Shown: piece by piece, positions 40,790-50,613 of the stretch | How positions within the stretch are numbered: position 1 is the stretch's first letter | Layout: each line of letters opens with the position of its first letter | From: Bacteroidales bacterium | GTDB lineage: Bacteria > Bacteroidota > Bacteroidia > Bacteroidales > Paludibacteraceae | Direction of reading: 5' to 3' | Assembly (NCBI GenBank): GCA_022783865.1 | Contig: JALFYY010000013.1 | Span: 1 to 64,000, forward strand | DNA: 64,000 nucleotides | The notes under the pieces: model-generated | Seen by the model: the letters and a program-made list of their open reading frames with translations, nothing else | Databases searched by the model: none | Told to the model about the DNA's origin: nothing | Made by a program: the position numbers and the translations under genes

Positions 40790-42844
40790 TTATTTATAGA
40801 AATGCCATGCTAATCCGGCTCTGAAGACAGGAGGATTCAATGGATAACCGGACATGGAGTAGTAGTTTTTATGCTTCATAAAATACTGGTTGAAATGCGT
40901 AAAGTGCGCAAATAGTTTCAGTCTGAGCGAGCGTACATAGAAGTTGGCATAGACATTCAGAATAGGGTAGTTTCCCACCTTCTCTTTGTGCTGAATGCAG
41001 AACTGTCCCGTAGCGGGATTGAGGAGCGGTGCATAGTAGGCTGTGTGGTAACGCATATCTACGCCTATTTGCACATCCAGTGCTTTGAACCAGCAATCGC
41101 GATAGTAGATATTGTGATAGAGGGCAACAGATGGCAACGGAAGCGCCTTGTCGGACGAGAGTTGATAGACAACATTGTTGTCCATACCGAAACGTTTGGT
41201 GCGGAAATTGAGTTGTGCATCAACTGCCAACACTTGGATATTGCCTTCGTGTTGCACAGGTAGTCCGTCTTCGCCGAAATAGATATAATGTGTCAGGTTC
41301 TCAAAGCCTACATTAATGCTCGGTTGCACATATTTAGTGGGATATGCCCATTCACCGCCGACATAGAAGCGGTAGGTTTTCCTGAAGTCGTTGTTCCAAT
41401 AGTAGTGATTGGAGCGATAGTGTTGCAAGAAATAGTCGGGTTGCTCGTTTTTGACGTAGGCATTGGCGCTGATGCGCATGGTGTCTTTGCCGACACGGAA
41501 ATCCGTATTGATATGTCCGTTGACTTTGAACTCGCCCAATTTGTATCCTACCACGCATACATCACCCGTAAAACCATAGCGGATATATTTGCCGGTGTTC
41601 TTGTAGATAGAGCCGCCTACCCACGTATTGTTCACCCACTGATGCCCTGTCAGACTGTCAGAATGCAACAGCAATGGATTGGCAAGCATGAAGTCGTAGT
41701 CGTTGTTGATAATATTGACTGTGCTGTCTGTTGTCTCCGGTACGGAAAAAGCGTATCGCTGGCATTCGTTCACGGCATAGACCATGGCGCCGAACCGCAA
41801 CCATTTGTTGAACTCTTCTTCGAAGGTCACTGCCAAAGTGTTGCGGATATTCAGTACATTAGCCGTATCGCGTGTGTCACGACGGTCGAAATACCGATGG
41901 GCGTAGAATCCCTGATCGGCTTGCTGCTCTACATAACGTTTGGTGGACTGGTTCACCTCGAAAGTGTGCATAAAGGTTGTGACGGGTATATAGTCTATTG
42001 TCACCGAATCGGGCGTCACGCGTCGTTCTCGCTCTACGCAGATACTATAGTGATGATTCAGGAAGCCGGAAATATACTTGTATTCCGACATCGCTTCCAA
42101 GTTCACCGGTATGTCTTCGGTCTTGAGCGAACTGCTCAGGTAGTCCACTGAGTCGCTTACTATACCGCCGTTCTCGAAGTTGCTGAGTGTGTTGAAAGTC
42201 ACTGCCCCCCGGCATCCGTAATGAGTGCCGTCATACGAACCGAATACCGAGCCGTTGAACCGCTTGCCCGATTGCGAATTGTAGTGTCCTACGGCATTGA
42301 GATAGTTGAGCGTCAAGCCCAGATTGAAATCGGGTGTAAGGTTAGCCGTAAAGGAGAAATCCAAATCGTTCTCTTCCCGATAGGTCGTGAATCCTTTTTT
42401 GTAAGCAATAGTGCTGTAGGGTGTAGTCGTATTGTAGAACCGCACATCGCCAGGTGTGAGGATATAAGGCATATAGGCTCTCGCAAAGAGGAAATCGATT
42501 TTGTCCTGGCGGTCGAAATATATTTTCGACTCGATGGGCGATACCAAGTTGCCGTTATAACTGTTGGCGATAGAATACGTATGCGGCATTTCTTTCATTG
42601 GAAGGTTCAGGAAAGAACTGTCAATCACTACCGTATCCGCTACTCCCAAATCGTTAGGCAAACGCCATGCGCGAATCACTGTTTTCACATCCTTATCGCT
42701 CGTTTGCGCTGCCATAGGAACGGTTGTATTCATCAGTAAAGCACAGATAACCACAACCAACCGCACCCCGAAAAGAGGTGTGTTGGAGACGTTCTCGCAG
42801 TTTTTGCCGAAGAAACAATGTGCTATGTCTTTGAATAATCGCAT
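40790..42844 (-). CDS. putative outer-membrane porin (Porin_10 family)
   Basis: 684 residues from MRLFKDIAHCFFGKNCENVS. A signal-type hydrophobic stretch lies at about 28-46 (RLVVVICALLMNTTVPMAAQ). The body, rich in aromatic residues with alternating strands (DFSFTANLTPDFNLGLTLNY; FRTKRFGMDNNVVYQLSSD) and ending RAGLAWHFYK, fits the large beta-barrel Porin_10/DUF4289 family of Bacteroidota. The track start at 42991 lies upstream of the -7 promoter element, so it is rejected. Substrate unknown. Confidence 0.8.
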   Translation of the reverse strand: MRLFKDIAHCFFGKNCENVSNTPLFGVRLVVVICALLMNTTVPMAAQTSDKDVKTVIRAWRLPNDLGVADTVVIDSSFLNLPMKEMPHTYSIANSYNGNLVSPIESKIYFDRQDKIDFLFARAYMPYILTPGDVRFYNTTTPYSTIAYKKGFTTYREENDLDFSFTANLTPDFNLGLTLNYLNAVGHYNSQSGKRFNGSVFGSYDGTHYGCRGAVTFNTLSNFENGGIVSDSVDYLSSSLKTEDIPVNLEAMSEYKYISGFLNHHYSICVERERRVTPDSVTIDYIPVTTFMHTFEVNQSTKRYVEQQADQGFYAHRYFDRRDTRDTANVLNIRNTLAVTFEEEFNKWLRFGAMVYAVNECQRYAFSVPETTDSTVNIINNDYDFMLANPLLLHSDSLTGHQWVNNTWVGGSIYKNTGKYIRYGFTGDVCVVGYKLGEFKVNGHINTDFRVGKDTMRISANAYVKNEQPDYFLQHYRSNHYYWNNDFRKTYRFYVGGEWAYPTKYVQPSINVGFENLTHYIYFGEDGLPVQHEGNIQVLAVDAQLNFRTKRFGMDNNVVYQLSSDKALPLPSVALYHNIYYRDCWFKALDVQIGVDMRYHTAYYAPLLNPATGQFCIQHKEKVGNYPILNVYANFYVRSLRLKLFAHFTHFNQYFMKHKNYYSMSGYPLNPPVFRAGLAWHFYK

Positions 42845-42851
42845 TTGGGTA

Positions 42852-42885
42852 CAAAGGTAGTAAAAAAATATGACTTGTGTGCAAT
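42852..42885 (-). promoter_or_regulatory. promoter of the porin gene, almost touching its start codon
   Basis: Minus-strand TACCTTTG (42852-42859) ends 7 bp before the ATG at 42844. The nearest -33-like ATTG (42882-42885) is 22 nt away. If used, the transcript would be leaderless or nearly so. Confidence 0.55.
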
Positions 42886-42987
42886 GATTCCGATTTTCTC
42901 GCTCTGCTTTGTGATATAATGCGGAAAGCAACCTTTCTGCCCGCTTCTGACAATCATCTCGTCTTCCTTGTATATTGCTTTCGTGCA

Positions 42988-43053
42988 GCACCCTTCACGC
43001 ACTTCTCGTGTACCCCTCGCAAGGGTCATACAAGGGTTATACAGGGGTCATAC
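42988..43053 (+). repeat. 6-unit array with 11-bp period and two unit types
   Basis: GCACCCTTCAC, GCACTTCTCGT, GTACCCCTCGC, then AAGGGTCATAC, AAGGGTTATAC, AGGGGTCATAC in one phase. The second half is the ACAAGG unit family seen at 23508-23584 and 57034-57077. It lies between the porin start and the pectate lyase stop. Confidence 0.88.
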
Positions 43054-43094
43054 AATGACAATGGAAATAATCTGCGATAGTGCAATCACGAGGA

Positions 43095-44783
43095 TTATCG
43101 TACGGTCTGCCCGAAGGAAGTAAACGTATGGGAAGGTGTTTTCATATAGAGCAATCCGTTGTTGTAGAACCAACGGACACTTTCAGAACCGGCTGCTTTG
43201 GGTTCGGCAAGAGAGGTGATGACTTGCTCTATACTGTTGATATACAGCTCTAAATTCGAATAGCCGCTTTCTGTAAGCAATGCTCCGTCGTTCGGGTTAT
43301 GCGGGTCTAGGCCATGTGCTGTTTCCCATTCGTCGGGAATACCGTCCAGGTCGCTGTCTTGATAGGGTGTTCCGTTTAATACGGGCCATCCGCCTACCGC
43401 TGTCGGGTCGTCGATAATGCCGTCTGTGCTCTTCGAACCTTTGCCCGAAGCTGTTCCTGCAATCGTTTCCTGTACAATGCGGGCGTCTTGTCCGTCGCGT
43501 TTGGGAGCACAAGCACCAACATGTGTCATCACTTGCTCAAAGGTTTCCTCGGCACTGGGCAATTCTGCCGGCAGTACTTCCAATACCTCGGGCGAAAAAT
43601 CGGCAGCACGGAAAACGGCTTTTGCTTGTGCCGTGTCGGAATAACTGTTAAACTGCACGCCGCAATACCAATTGTCAGCAGCAATCTCCGGATAATGGGT
43701 GATAAAGTTGCCGGTGATATAGTGCTGCGAGCGGTAACCTTCGTCCACTGAAGCTTTGCTCTGGTCGATACGCACCAAGCGGTGCACTTTGTTTGTCGGG
43801 CTGATTTTGCTCCCCGTATTGCCCGATGCCGGACCGTGTTTGTAATAGTTGTTCACCATGTTGAGTTCGTTGCGTGTGGCAGGTGTTTTCACCTCCACTT
43901 CCAATCCGTAACCCGAATTATTGGTGCCCCAGTTATATACCACATTGTTCCTGAAATCCACCACTGCAATCGTATCGTGTGCCCGGGCGCCGTTGAAGCG
44001 GATATTGCGGCTGTCGTTGTGCGCAATCAGGTTATGGTGATACGAAGCAAACTGTCCGCCCCACACGCCGCAATACGAACGGTTGCCTTTCGGGTGGTTG
44101 GCATGGTACAATCCTTCCGCTACCAGACACCACTGAACCGTGGTGTATTTCGTATCGTAGATAGCCAGGCATTCCTCGTTTGCCCAAGTCATCGTACAAT
44201 GGTCGAAAATCACATGTTCGTAGTTCTCCACATCCGTTCCGTAGGTGATAAACTTGTTTTCCGCTGTAGGAGTTGATGGGCGGAAGCGCATATAGCGCAC
44301 TATCAGATGCTTGCGTCGTGGCCCCCAGTACCACATCTCGCCGCCTGTTGCACCGTTGAAGGTCATGCAATGTCCTGTAATGCAAACGCCGTCGCCGGGT
44401 GCTGTCTGACCGGCAATAGTCAGATAGTCACGCTTTACTTTCAAGTCTTCTTTCAGTTCTATATTGCCTGCCACATTGAATACTATTGTCAACGGTTCAT
44501 ATACCGTGATAGTCTGTTTCACCACCGAATCTGCTCCATGGATATCTTTCAATACTCTGTCCGCCTGTTCCGTCCGTACATACTGGTTCAATGCCCAACG
44601 CAGCGAACCTTCTATCGGAGTTTCCGTTGCACTGTAATCCTCCAAAGTGGTTACAGTCAGTACTTTGCCGCCTCTTCCACCTTGCGCATAACGCCCAAAG
44701 CCTTCGGCTTCAGGAAAAGCAAGGGTCTGTGCACCGGTGGCGATAGCAGAAAAGAGGAATAGCACAGATAAGAAATTTCTCAT
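43095..44783 (-). CDS. secreted pectate lyase-like protein (PL1 fold)
   Basis: 562 residues from MRNFLSVLFLFSAIATGAQT, a Sec signal peptide. The segment FPEAEGFGRYAQGGRGGKVL is the conserved start of Bacteroidota pectate lyases, followed by a right-handed beta-helix (IVFNVAGNIELKEDLKV, VIFDHCTMTWANEECLAIYD, NLIAHNDSRNIRFNGA). Near the C-terminus a calcium-type acidic motif DSDLDGIPDEWETAHGLDP resembles a thrombospondin type 3 repeat. No T9SS sorting domain is evident. It is the last gene of the porQ-cmk-ispH-pfkA-nadB run, an odd neighbour for a polysaccharide lyase. Substrate is inferred from the family only. Confidence 0.85.
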   Translation of the reverse strand: MRNFLSVLFLFSAIATGAQTLAFPEAEGFGRYAQGGRGGKVLTVTTLEDYSATETPIEGSLRWALNQYVRTEQADRVLKDIHGADSVVKQTITVYEPLTIVFNVAGNIELKEDLKVKRDYLTIAGQTAPGDGVCITGHCMTFNGATGGEMWYWGPRRKHLIVRYMRFRPSTPTAENKFITYGTDVENYEHVIFDHCTMTWANEECLAIYDTKYTTVQWCLVAEGLYHANHPKGNRSYCGVWGGQFASYHHNLIAHNDSRNIRFNGARAHDTIAVVDFRNNVVYNWGTNNSGYGLEVEVKTPATRNELNMVNNYYKHGPASGNTGSKISPTNKVHRLVRIDQSKASVDEGYRSQHYITGNFITHYPEIAADNWYCGVQFNSYSDTAQAKAVFRAADFSPEVLEVLPAELPSAEETFEQVMTHVGACAPKRDGQDARIVQETIAGTASGKGSKSTDGIIDDPTAVGGWPVLNGTPYQDSDLDGIPDEWETAHGLDPHNPNDGALLTESGYSNLELYINSIEQVITSLAEPKAAGSESVRWFYNNGLLYMKTPSHTFTSFGQTVR

Positions 44784-44795
44784 ATTGATGGTGAT

Positions 44796-44817
44796 GTTTT
44801 GTTTGTTTGTTTGTTTG
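44796..44817 (-). repeat. GTTT tetranucleotide tract before the pectate lyase start
   Basis: GTTTT followed by four perfect GTTT units lies between the Dabb stop and the lyase start, 13 bp before the ATG on the minus strand (read there as AAAC repeats). Confidence 0.8.
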
Positions 44818-45123
44818 TTAACACTCGTAATCCACGGCGGCACGGGCGGATTTGCATTTGCCGATATAGCCCGCCACTTTCAAGTGTTCGGGGTGATTGG
44901 CGTAGATGTTCAAGTCTTCCCACGTGTCGAATTCGCATTGCAGACAGATGTCAAAGTCCGTTTTTGTCGCATTCGGAATATTCAGTCCCACTTCTGCATG
45001 TTTCAGTCCGGGCACAAGGTGAATAAGGTTCTCCAATCCCTCTTTGATAATCAGTGCGTTCTCTGTTTTGGTCTTTCCTTCTGCTTCATCGAGCAGTCGG
45101 AAGAATACGATGTGTTTTACCAT
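44818..45123 (-). CDS. Dabb family (stress-responsive A/B barrel) protein
   Basis: 101 residues. MVKHIVFFRLLDEAEGK, the helix ALIIKEGLENLIHLVPGL and the C-terminal IYANHPEHLKVAGYIGK are the Dabb pattern (His-containing first strand, YxxHPxH-like motif). These small dimeric ferredoxin-like proteins have mixed or unknown roles. The start overlaps the end of nadB by 7 bp, so it is translated with it. Confidence 0.88.
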   Translation of the reverse strand: MVKHIVFFRLLDEAEGKTKTENALIIKEGLENLIHLVPGLKHAEVGLNIPNATKTDFDICLQCEFDTWEDLNIYANHPEHLKVAGYIGKCKSARAAVDYEC

Positions 45124-46718
45124 ACTTCCTGCGTATTGTTGTTAGGGTTTTTCGGGTAGTCTGTTGTATAGTGCAATCCTCGGCTCTCTTTCCGCTCGAG
45201 GGCATGACGGGTAATGAGATACCCTACGTTAATCATATTCCGCAATTCGCATATGTCGCGTGTGGCTTTCACCCTTTTGAAGAGGTCTTCCGTCTCTTCG
45301 TAGAGCAAATCCAATCGTTCCCATGCACGGCGCAAGCGCAAGTCAGAGCGTACAATCCCCACGTATGTTGACATGATTTGTCCCACTTCTTTGACGTCTT
45401 GACTGATAAGAATCTGTTCCTCGTTCGACATAGTGCCTTCGTCGTTCCATTCGGGCACTTTGTCATTGAAACTGTAGGTATCCACCACAGTCAAAGCGTG
45501 TTTGGCTGCCGCGTCGGCATATACTATTGCCTCTATTAATGAGTTCGAAGCCAATCGGTTGCCGCCGTGAAGTCCTGTGCAGGAGCATTCCCCTACGGCA
45601 TACAGACGGTTGATCGACGATTGTGCGTCTAAGTTCACTTTGATGCCGCCGCACATATAGTGCGCACACGGAGCCACAGGAATATAGTCTTTCGTAATAT
45701 CGATGCCGATGCTGAGGCATTTGGCATAGATGTTCGGAAAATGGTGTTTCGTCTCTTCTGCGTCTTTGTGCGTTACGTCCAGACACACGTGGTCCAAAGC
45801 GTGAATCTTCATCTCGTTGTCGATGGCACGCGCCACAATATCACGTGGTGCAAGGCTCAGACGTTCGTCGTATTTCTGCATAAATTCTTCGCCGTTGGGC
45901 AAACGCAGAATACCGCCGTAACCGCGCATTGCCTCCGTAATCAGATATGCAGGATGTGTCTCGCCCGGATGGTAGAGAGCCGTCGGGTGAAATTGCACAA
46001 ACTCCATATCCTTCACTTGCCCTTTGGCACGATACACCATTGCGATGCCGTCGCCCGTTGCGATGTTCGGATTGGTCGTGGTGGCATATACGGCTCCTGT
46101 TCCTCCGGTTGCCATTAGGGTTACTTTGCTCAGATAAGTGTCTATCCTGCCCGTTTCTGGGTTTAATATATATGCGCCGTAGCATTCGATATCGGGCGTA
46201 CGGCGGGTAATGCGTTGTCCTAAATGGTGCTGGGTGATGATTTCCACTGCAAAATGGTTTTCCAGTACTTCGATGTCAGGGTGATTGCGTACGGCTTCCA
46301 TTAAGCCCCGTTGTATCTCTGCACCGGTGTCGTCAGCATGGTGCAGAATACGGAATTCCGAGTGTCCTCCTTCTCGGTGCAAATCGAAACTTCCGTCGGT
46401 TTTGCGGTCGAAGTTAACGCCCCAGTTGAGCAGTTCCTTTATCTGTGCAGGGGCATTGCGTACCACTTGTTCCACAGCGGCAGGGTCGCTTATCCAATCG
46501 CCTGCCACCATTGTGTCGTGGATATGCTTTTCGAAGTCGTCCACCAATAGGTTTGTCACCGAAGCGATACCTCCTTGCGCTTTGGCTGTGTTGGCTTCAT
46601 CAAGAGTTGTTTTGCAGCATAGGGCAATCTTGTACTTGCCTGCACGTGCCACTTTCAAGGCAAAACTCATACCGGCAACACCACCGCCGATAATGAGAAA
46701 ATCGTATTTGCGTATCAT
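45117..46718 (-). CDS. nadB: L-aspartate oxidase
   Basis: 533 residues. It oxidises aspartate to iminoaspartate, the first step of NAD synthesis. The FAD motif IIGGGVAGMSFALKVA is at residues about 9-24; EGGHSEFRILHHADDTGAEI, QFHPTALYHPGETHP and CGGIKVNLDAQSS match the succinate dehydrogenase/NadB family with the catalytic His and Arg regions. nadA and nadC are not in this window. It sits between pfkA and the Dabb gene. Confidence 0.94.
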   Translation of the reverse strand: MIRKYDFLIIGGGVAGMSFALKVARAGKYKIALCCKTTLDEANTAKAQGGIASVTNLLVDDFEKHIHDTMVAGDWISDPAAVEQVVRNAPAQIKELLNWGVNFDRKTDGSFDLHREGGHSEFRILHHADDTGAEIQRGLMEAVRNHPDIEVLENHFAVEIITQHHLGQRITRRTPDIECYGAYILNPETGRIDTYLSKVTLMATGGTGAVYATTTNPNIATGDGIAMVYRAKGQVKDMEFVQFHPTALYHPGETHPAYLITEAMRGYGGILRLPNGEEFMQKYDERLSLAPRDIVARAIDNEMKIHALDHVCLDVTHKDAEETKHHFPNIYAKCLSIGIDITKDYIPVAPCAHYMCGGIKVNLDAQSSINRLYAVGECSCTGLHGGNRLASNSLIEAIVYADAAAKHALTVVDTYSFNDKVPEWNDEGTMSNEEQILISQDVKEVGQIMSTYVGIVRSDLRLRRAWERLDLLYEETEDLFKRVKATRDICELRNMINVGYLITRHALERKESRGLHYTTDYPKNPNNNTQEVW

Positions 46719-46747
46719 ATTGTTGGTTCAATCAGAATGTTATCTGT

Positions 46748-47731
46748 TTAGATAGAAAGTATCTGCAATGCCGTTACTTTGTCGCTTTGCACATCTTTCC
46801 GTTGATGAATGGCTTTGGCAAGCGGTACATATACGATTTCTTCGTTCTGCACACCCACCATGATACTGCGTTGTTCTTCGAGCAAAGCATTGATGGCTGC
46901 CACACCCAATCGGCTTGCCAGAATACGGTCGTTAGCAGTAGGCGAACCACCACGCTGCAGGTGTCCTAAGATAGTGACACGCACATCGTATTCGGGATGT
47001 CGCTCTTTGAGCGTATCAGCCAACACCTGTGTCCCTCCCGGAACGCTATTTTCTGCCACGATGACAATACTGGAGTTCTTCGACTTGCGGAAACCGCTGC
47101 CTATAAAGTGTTCCAACTGTTCTTCTGCTGTTTTGCGTTCGGGAATGATAGCAGCCTCGCAACCGCAGGCAATGGCGCTGTTCAGGGCAAGGAAACCTGC
47201 ATTGCGTCCCATTACTTCCACGAAGAACACACGCTCGTGGCTCGTAGCCGTATCACGGATTTTATCCACGCAATCCATAATCGTATTGAGCGATGTATCG
47301 TAGCCGATAGTGGCATCTGTGCCCCAAAGGTCGTTGTCCACCGTGCCGGGAATGCCTACAATAGGGATATTATACTCCCGTGCAAGGAGCGTACCGCCGG
47401 TGAAAGTGCCGTCGCCGCCTATCACGATGAGTGCATCAATCTCTTCTCTGCGAAGAGTTTCGTATGCCAACTGTCTGCCCTCCGTAGTCTTGAATTCATC
47501 ACTGCGGGCGGTTTTCAGAATAGTGCCGCCGCGTTGAATGATATTGCTTACGTCTTCAGTATGAAATTCTTTGACTTCGCCCGTAATCAGACCTTTGTAT
47601 CCACGAAAGATAGCTTTGACACGGATGTTGTTGTTGAGTGCCGCACGTGTCACTGCACGGATTGCGGCATTCATGCCGGGTGCATCACCGCCTGAGGTGA
47701 GCACACCTATTGTTTTAATGGTATATTCCAT
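46748..47731 (-). CDS. pfkA: ATP-dependent 6-phosphofructokinase
   Basis: 327 residues, the usual bacterial length. [42 protein letters not shown] and [12 protein letters not shown] supply nucleotide, magnesium and fructose-6-phosphate binding and the catalytic Asp of the TVDND motif. It commits glucose carbon to glycolysis. Gap to ispH is 14 bp. Confidence 0.95.
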   Translation of the reverse strand: MEYTIKTIGVLTSGGDAPGMNAAIRAVTRAALNNNIRVKAIFRGYKGLITGEVKEFHTEDVSNIIQRGGTILKTARSDEFKTTEGRQLAYETLRREEIDALIVIGGDGTFTGGTLLAREYNIPIVGIPGTVDNDLWGTDATIGYDTSLNTIMDCVDKIRDTATSHERVFFVEVMGRNAGFLALNSAIACGCEAAIIPERKTAEEQLEHFIGSGFRKSKNSSIVIVAENSVPGGTQVLADTLKERHPEYDVRVTILGHLQRGGSPTANDRILASRLGVAAINALLEEQRSIMVGVQNEEIVYVPLAKAIHQRKDVQSDKVTALQILSI

Positions 47732-47745
47732 AGTTATGTTGGTAC

Positions 47746-48615
47746 TTATATCGTTTTATTCTCTATTTTTTCGGCGCATCGCTGCATAAGCCATAGCGGT
47801 GTGGAAGTGGCGCCGCAAATGCCTACGTTTTTGCCTTTGCAAGCGGCTATATAGTCGTCGGTTATCTCCTTTTCGTCGGAGATAAAGATTGTATCCGGAT
47901 TCACTTTCCGGCAATGTTCAAACAATACCTTGGCATTCGACGAGTTGCGTCCGCCTACAAATACAATGCGGTCGTTGCTCCTTGCAAATTCTTGCAAATG
48001 CTGCACCCGGTTGCGCACCTGTCCGCAAATAGTGTCGTGCCACTCGAATACCGCTTCTGTATGCTGTTCTTTTCGGCGCTGTTCTATCTCTTCCACTAAA
48101 CGGCGGAAGTCGTCTGCCGATTTGGTGGTTTGCGAAAAGAGGTAGATATCATTTGTCACATCCAGTTTGTCCGCATCTTCGGCATGCTCCACCACGATAG
48201 CATTATTGTCGGTTTGCCCTTGCAAACCTACCACTTCTGCATGTCCTTGTTTGCCGAAAATAACTGTCTGTGCATGGGGTGTGAGTTGGTACTGACGGCG
48301 TATTTTTTGTTGCAAATTCCGTACCACAGGGCAACTTGCATCCACTATCTCAATATCGTTTTCGGCAGCAATCCGGTAAGTTTCGGGGGGCTCGCCATGT
48401 GCACGAAGCAGTACTTTGGCATGGTGAAGAGTTGCGAATTGCTGGTGGTCGATAGTTTTCAGCCCGAGTCGGGTCAATCGCTCCACCTCTTGCTCGTTGT
48501 GCACAATGTCGCCCAAGCAGTAGAGTTGGTTGCCCTTTTGCAGTTCTTCTTCGGCTTTGCGAATGGCGGTAACCACACCGAAGCAGAATCCCGATTGTTT
48601 ATCGATTGTGACCAT
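47746..48615 (-). CDS. ispH: 4-hydroxy-3-methylbut-2-enyl diphosphate reductase
   Basis: 289 residues. It makes IPP and DMAPP in the last step of the MEP pathway. Cys11 in [10 protein letters not shown] and the later conserved cysteines in DASCPVV and [12 protein letters not shown] bind the iron-sulfur cluster. The start overlaps the end of cmk by 17 bp; a cmk-ispH pairing is known in several bacteria. Confidence 0.94.
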   Translation of the reverse strand: MVTIDKQSGFCFGVVTAIRKAEEELQKGNQLYCLGDIVHNEQEVERLTRLGLKTIDHQQFATLHHAKVLLRAHGEPPETYRIAAENDIEIVDASCPVVRNLQQKIRRQYQLTPHAQTVIFGKQGHAEVVGLQGQTDNNAIVVEHAEDADKLDVTNDIYLFSQTTKSADDFRRLVEEIEQRRKEQHTEAVFEWHDTICGQVRNRVQHLQEFARSNDRIVFVGGRNSSNAKVLFEHCRKVNPDTIFISDEKEITDDYIAACKGKNVGICGATSTPLWLMQRCAEKIENKTI

Positions 48616-49279
48616 CGAAAATGGCTGTTATATATTTCATTTGTTGCTCGCGCGTCATATCGGAATTGTCCACCACAATGGCGTCGTCGGCTTGGCGAAG
48701 TGGACTCTCCGCACGGTGCGTATCGCGATAATCGCGGTCTTCTACATCTGCCAAAACGGCAGCAAAGTCGGGTTGTTCGCCTTTGGCTGCGAGTTCGTTG
48801 TACCGCCTTTGGGCACGGATTTGGGGCGAAGCCGTGAGGAAGAGTTTGAGCTCCGCTTCTGGAAATACCACTGTCCCTATATCGCGACCGTCCATTACGA
48901 TGCCTTTTTCTTTACCCATCAGTTGCTGTTGTGCCACTAAGAAGCGCCGTACAAAGCCGATAGTGCTTACGCGTGAAGCCCCGTTGCCCACCTCGAGCGT
49001 GCGGATTTGTGTTTCTACATCTTCGCCGTTAAGGCAGACATGCTGAGCACCGTCCACAAAGCGGAAACTGATATGTATGTTATCCAATTGATCTTGCAAA
49101 GCCTTCTCATCGATACTTTTGTCAGTGATGATGCCATGTCGCAATCCGTACAAAGCCACGGCACGGTACATTGCACCTGTATCCACATATGTATAGCCGG
49201 CATATTGTGCCAATGCCTTGGCAATCGTGCTTTTCCCGCAAGAGGAATAACCGTCGATAGCAACTATTATCTTTTTCAT
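48599..49279 (-). CDS. cmk: (d)CMP kinase
   Basis: 226 residues from MKKIIVAIDGYSSCGKSTIA; the track ORF start at 49321 is too long and adds no family sequence. The Walker A GYSSCGKS, the YVDTGAMYRAVAL motif and GRDIGTVVFPEAELK identify CMP kinase. It phosphorylates CMP and dCMP. It lies 41 bp after porQ and overlaps ispH. Confidence 0.94.
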   Translation of the reverse strand: MKKIIVAIDGYSSCGKSTIAKALAQYAGYTYVDTGAMYRAVALYGLRHGIITDKSIDEKALQDQLDNIHISFRFVDGAQHVCLNGEDVETQIRTLEVGNGASRVSTIGFVRRFLVAQQQLMGKEKGIVMDGRDIGTVVFPEAELKLFLTASPQIRAQRRYNELAAKGEQPDFAAVLADVEDRDYRDTHRAESPLRQADDAIVVDNSDMTREQQMKYITAIFDGHNR

Positions 49280-49320
49280 TATTGTAATTTCTAATTTGTC
49301 CTTCGTCCGAGTACTATTCA

Positions 49321-50442
49321 CTATTTCAAGAACTCGTTAATATCTGTCGATAGCGTAACTTGATAGACATATTGCCCCCGTAGGTGTTGCGAGAAGGCAA
49401 AGCCCACACGGAACTGCTTTATCTTCACACCGGCACCCACTGCAAATCCGGCGAAAGAGCGTTGGTCCTGTATGGTCATTTCCATTCTCCGCCGATGGTT
49501 GTACGAAAGTGTCAGGTAGTATTTGTCGGTCTTCGGCACCAAATCGATAAAGAAGATGGTGTGGCGGAACATCATATCGTACCAAGCGATTGTGCCGTCG
49601 TCGGTTGCTGCACTTTTGTCGTTGAGTAACGTGCTGCCCGTCTTTTGGTTGGTGCTTTGGTAGCTCAACTGCCATCGCTGCATGTTGTGGATAGTCATAC
49701 CGATGCGGATAGGGGCATGGCGGAAGCGGTAGTTCAATCCTAATTGCAGATTGAGCGGCAGTGTCTCACGGTGTTGTCCGTTCTCGTCTGAATAGAAACC
49801 TTTGAGTTGCCAACCGATGTTCTGCAGCGATAAGCCCAATTGGAACGATTTGTCTTTGGTTTGGAAATGCCCGCCCACATCGGCTGCCAAAGCAAAACTA
49901 TAGTACGACTCATAGTGCGAATAGATGGGCTTGAGCGATACGCCCACCGAGAACATTTCACCCAACTGACGGGCATACATCAGGTTCACGAGTACATCGC
50001 GTGCTGAGAAACTGCCGCCTGTCAGGTTGCCGTATTCATCGGCGTATGGCATCTTGCCATAGTCTAAATAATGAATGGCAACGCCGAAATAGTTTGCCTT
50101 GTAGTTGTGACCGTAGAGGACAGAGCCGAGGTTGATGCCCTGCATATAGTAGGCATAGTTGAGTTGCAGTACCTTGTCGGTTTGTTCGTTAAGCAAGGCA
50201 GGATTGCTTAGCGACATACCCAAATCACCGTCTCTTACGCTCACATTTGTACCGCCGTACGAATTGAGCCGTGCCGTCATCGGGATATCCATAAAGGCAA
50301 AAACGCTGCTTCCCGTCTGCGCCTTTGCAGGAAACGCAAACAACACGTATAGTACAAGGACCAATATAGTTTTGACCTTCGTTAACTGCGTGTTAGTCGT
50401 TATAACTGCAGATGATGGGGATGCAAGATACGTTTTGCTCAT
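49321..50442 (-). CDS. porQ: type IX secretion system protein PorQ
   Basis: 373 residues from MSKTYLASPSSAVITTNTQL. A signal-type hydrophobic segment (about 26-42) is followed by SVFAFMDIPMTARLNSYGGT, NPALLNEQTDKVLQLNYA and a C-terminal barrel pattern, the PorQ form of the FadL/PorV-like family. PorQ works with PorU, PorV and PorZ in processing T9SS cargo at the outer membrane. The start is set by the promoter 21-28 bp upstream; the track start at 50493 would fall at the -33 element. It explains how the T9SS proteins at 5.9-13.4 kb can be exported. Confidence 0.87.
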   Translation of the reverse strand: MSKTYLASPSSAVITTNTQLTKVKTILVLVLYVLFAFPAKAQTGSSVFAFMDIPMTARLNSYGGTNVSVRDGDLGMSLSNPALLNEQTDKVLQLNYAYYMQGINLGSVLYGHNYKANYFGVAIHYLDYGKMPYADEYGNLTGGSFSARDVLVNLMYARQLGEMFSVGVSLKPIYSHYESYYSFALAADVGGHFQTKDKSFQLGLSLQNIGWQLKGFYSDENGQHRETLPLNLQLGLNYRFRHAPIRIGMTIHNMQRWQLSYQSTNQKTGSTLLNDKSAATDDGTIAWYDMMFRHTIFFIDLVPKTDKYYLTLSYNHRRRMEMTIQDQRSFAGFAVGAGVKIKQFRVGFAFSQHLRGQYVYQVTLSTDINEFLK

Positions 50443-50462
50443 ATGTACAAACTTTACCGCTA

Positions 50463-50494
50463 CAAAGATACTGCAAATTTCGCTTTCCTGCAAA
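50463..50494 (-). promoter_or_regulatory. promoter of the porQ-cmk-ispH-pfkA-nadB run
   Basis: Minus-strand TTTG (50491-50494), 20 nt, TATCTTTG (50463-50470); both elements perfect. Confidence 0.88.
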
Positions 50495-50613
50495 TAGGGC
50501 GAATTTTATCAAGGTACAATCGCCTCAGGTTGTTTTGTACTATGTCATCCTATACTTGCCGTTCGGTAAAATCCGGCTGTTTTTAGCCCCGTTTCGGGCT
50601 TGATTAAAACATC

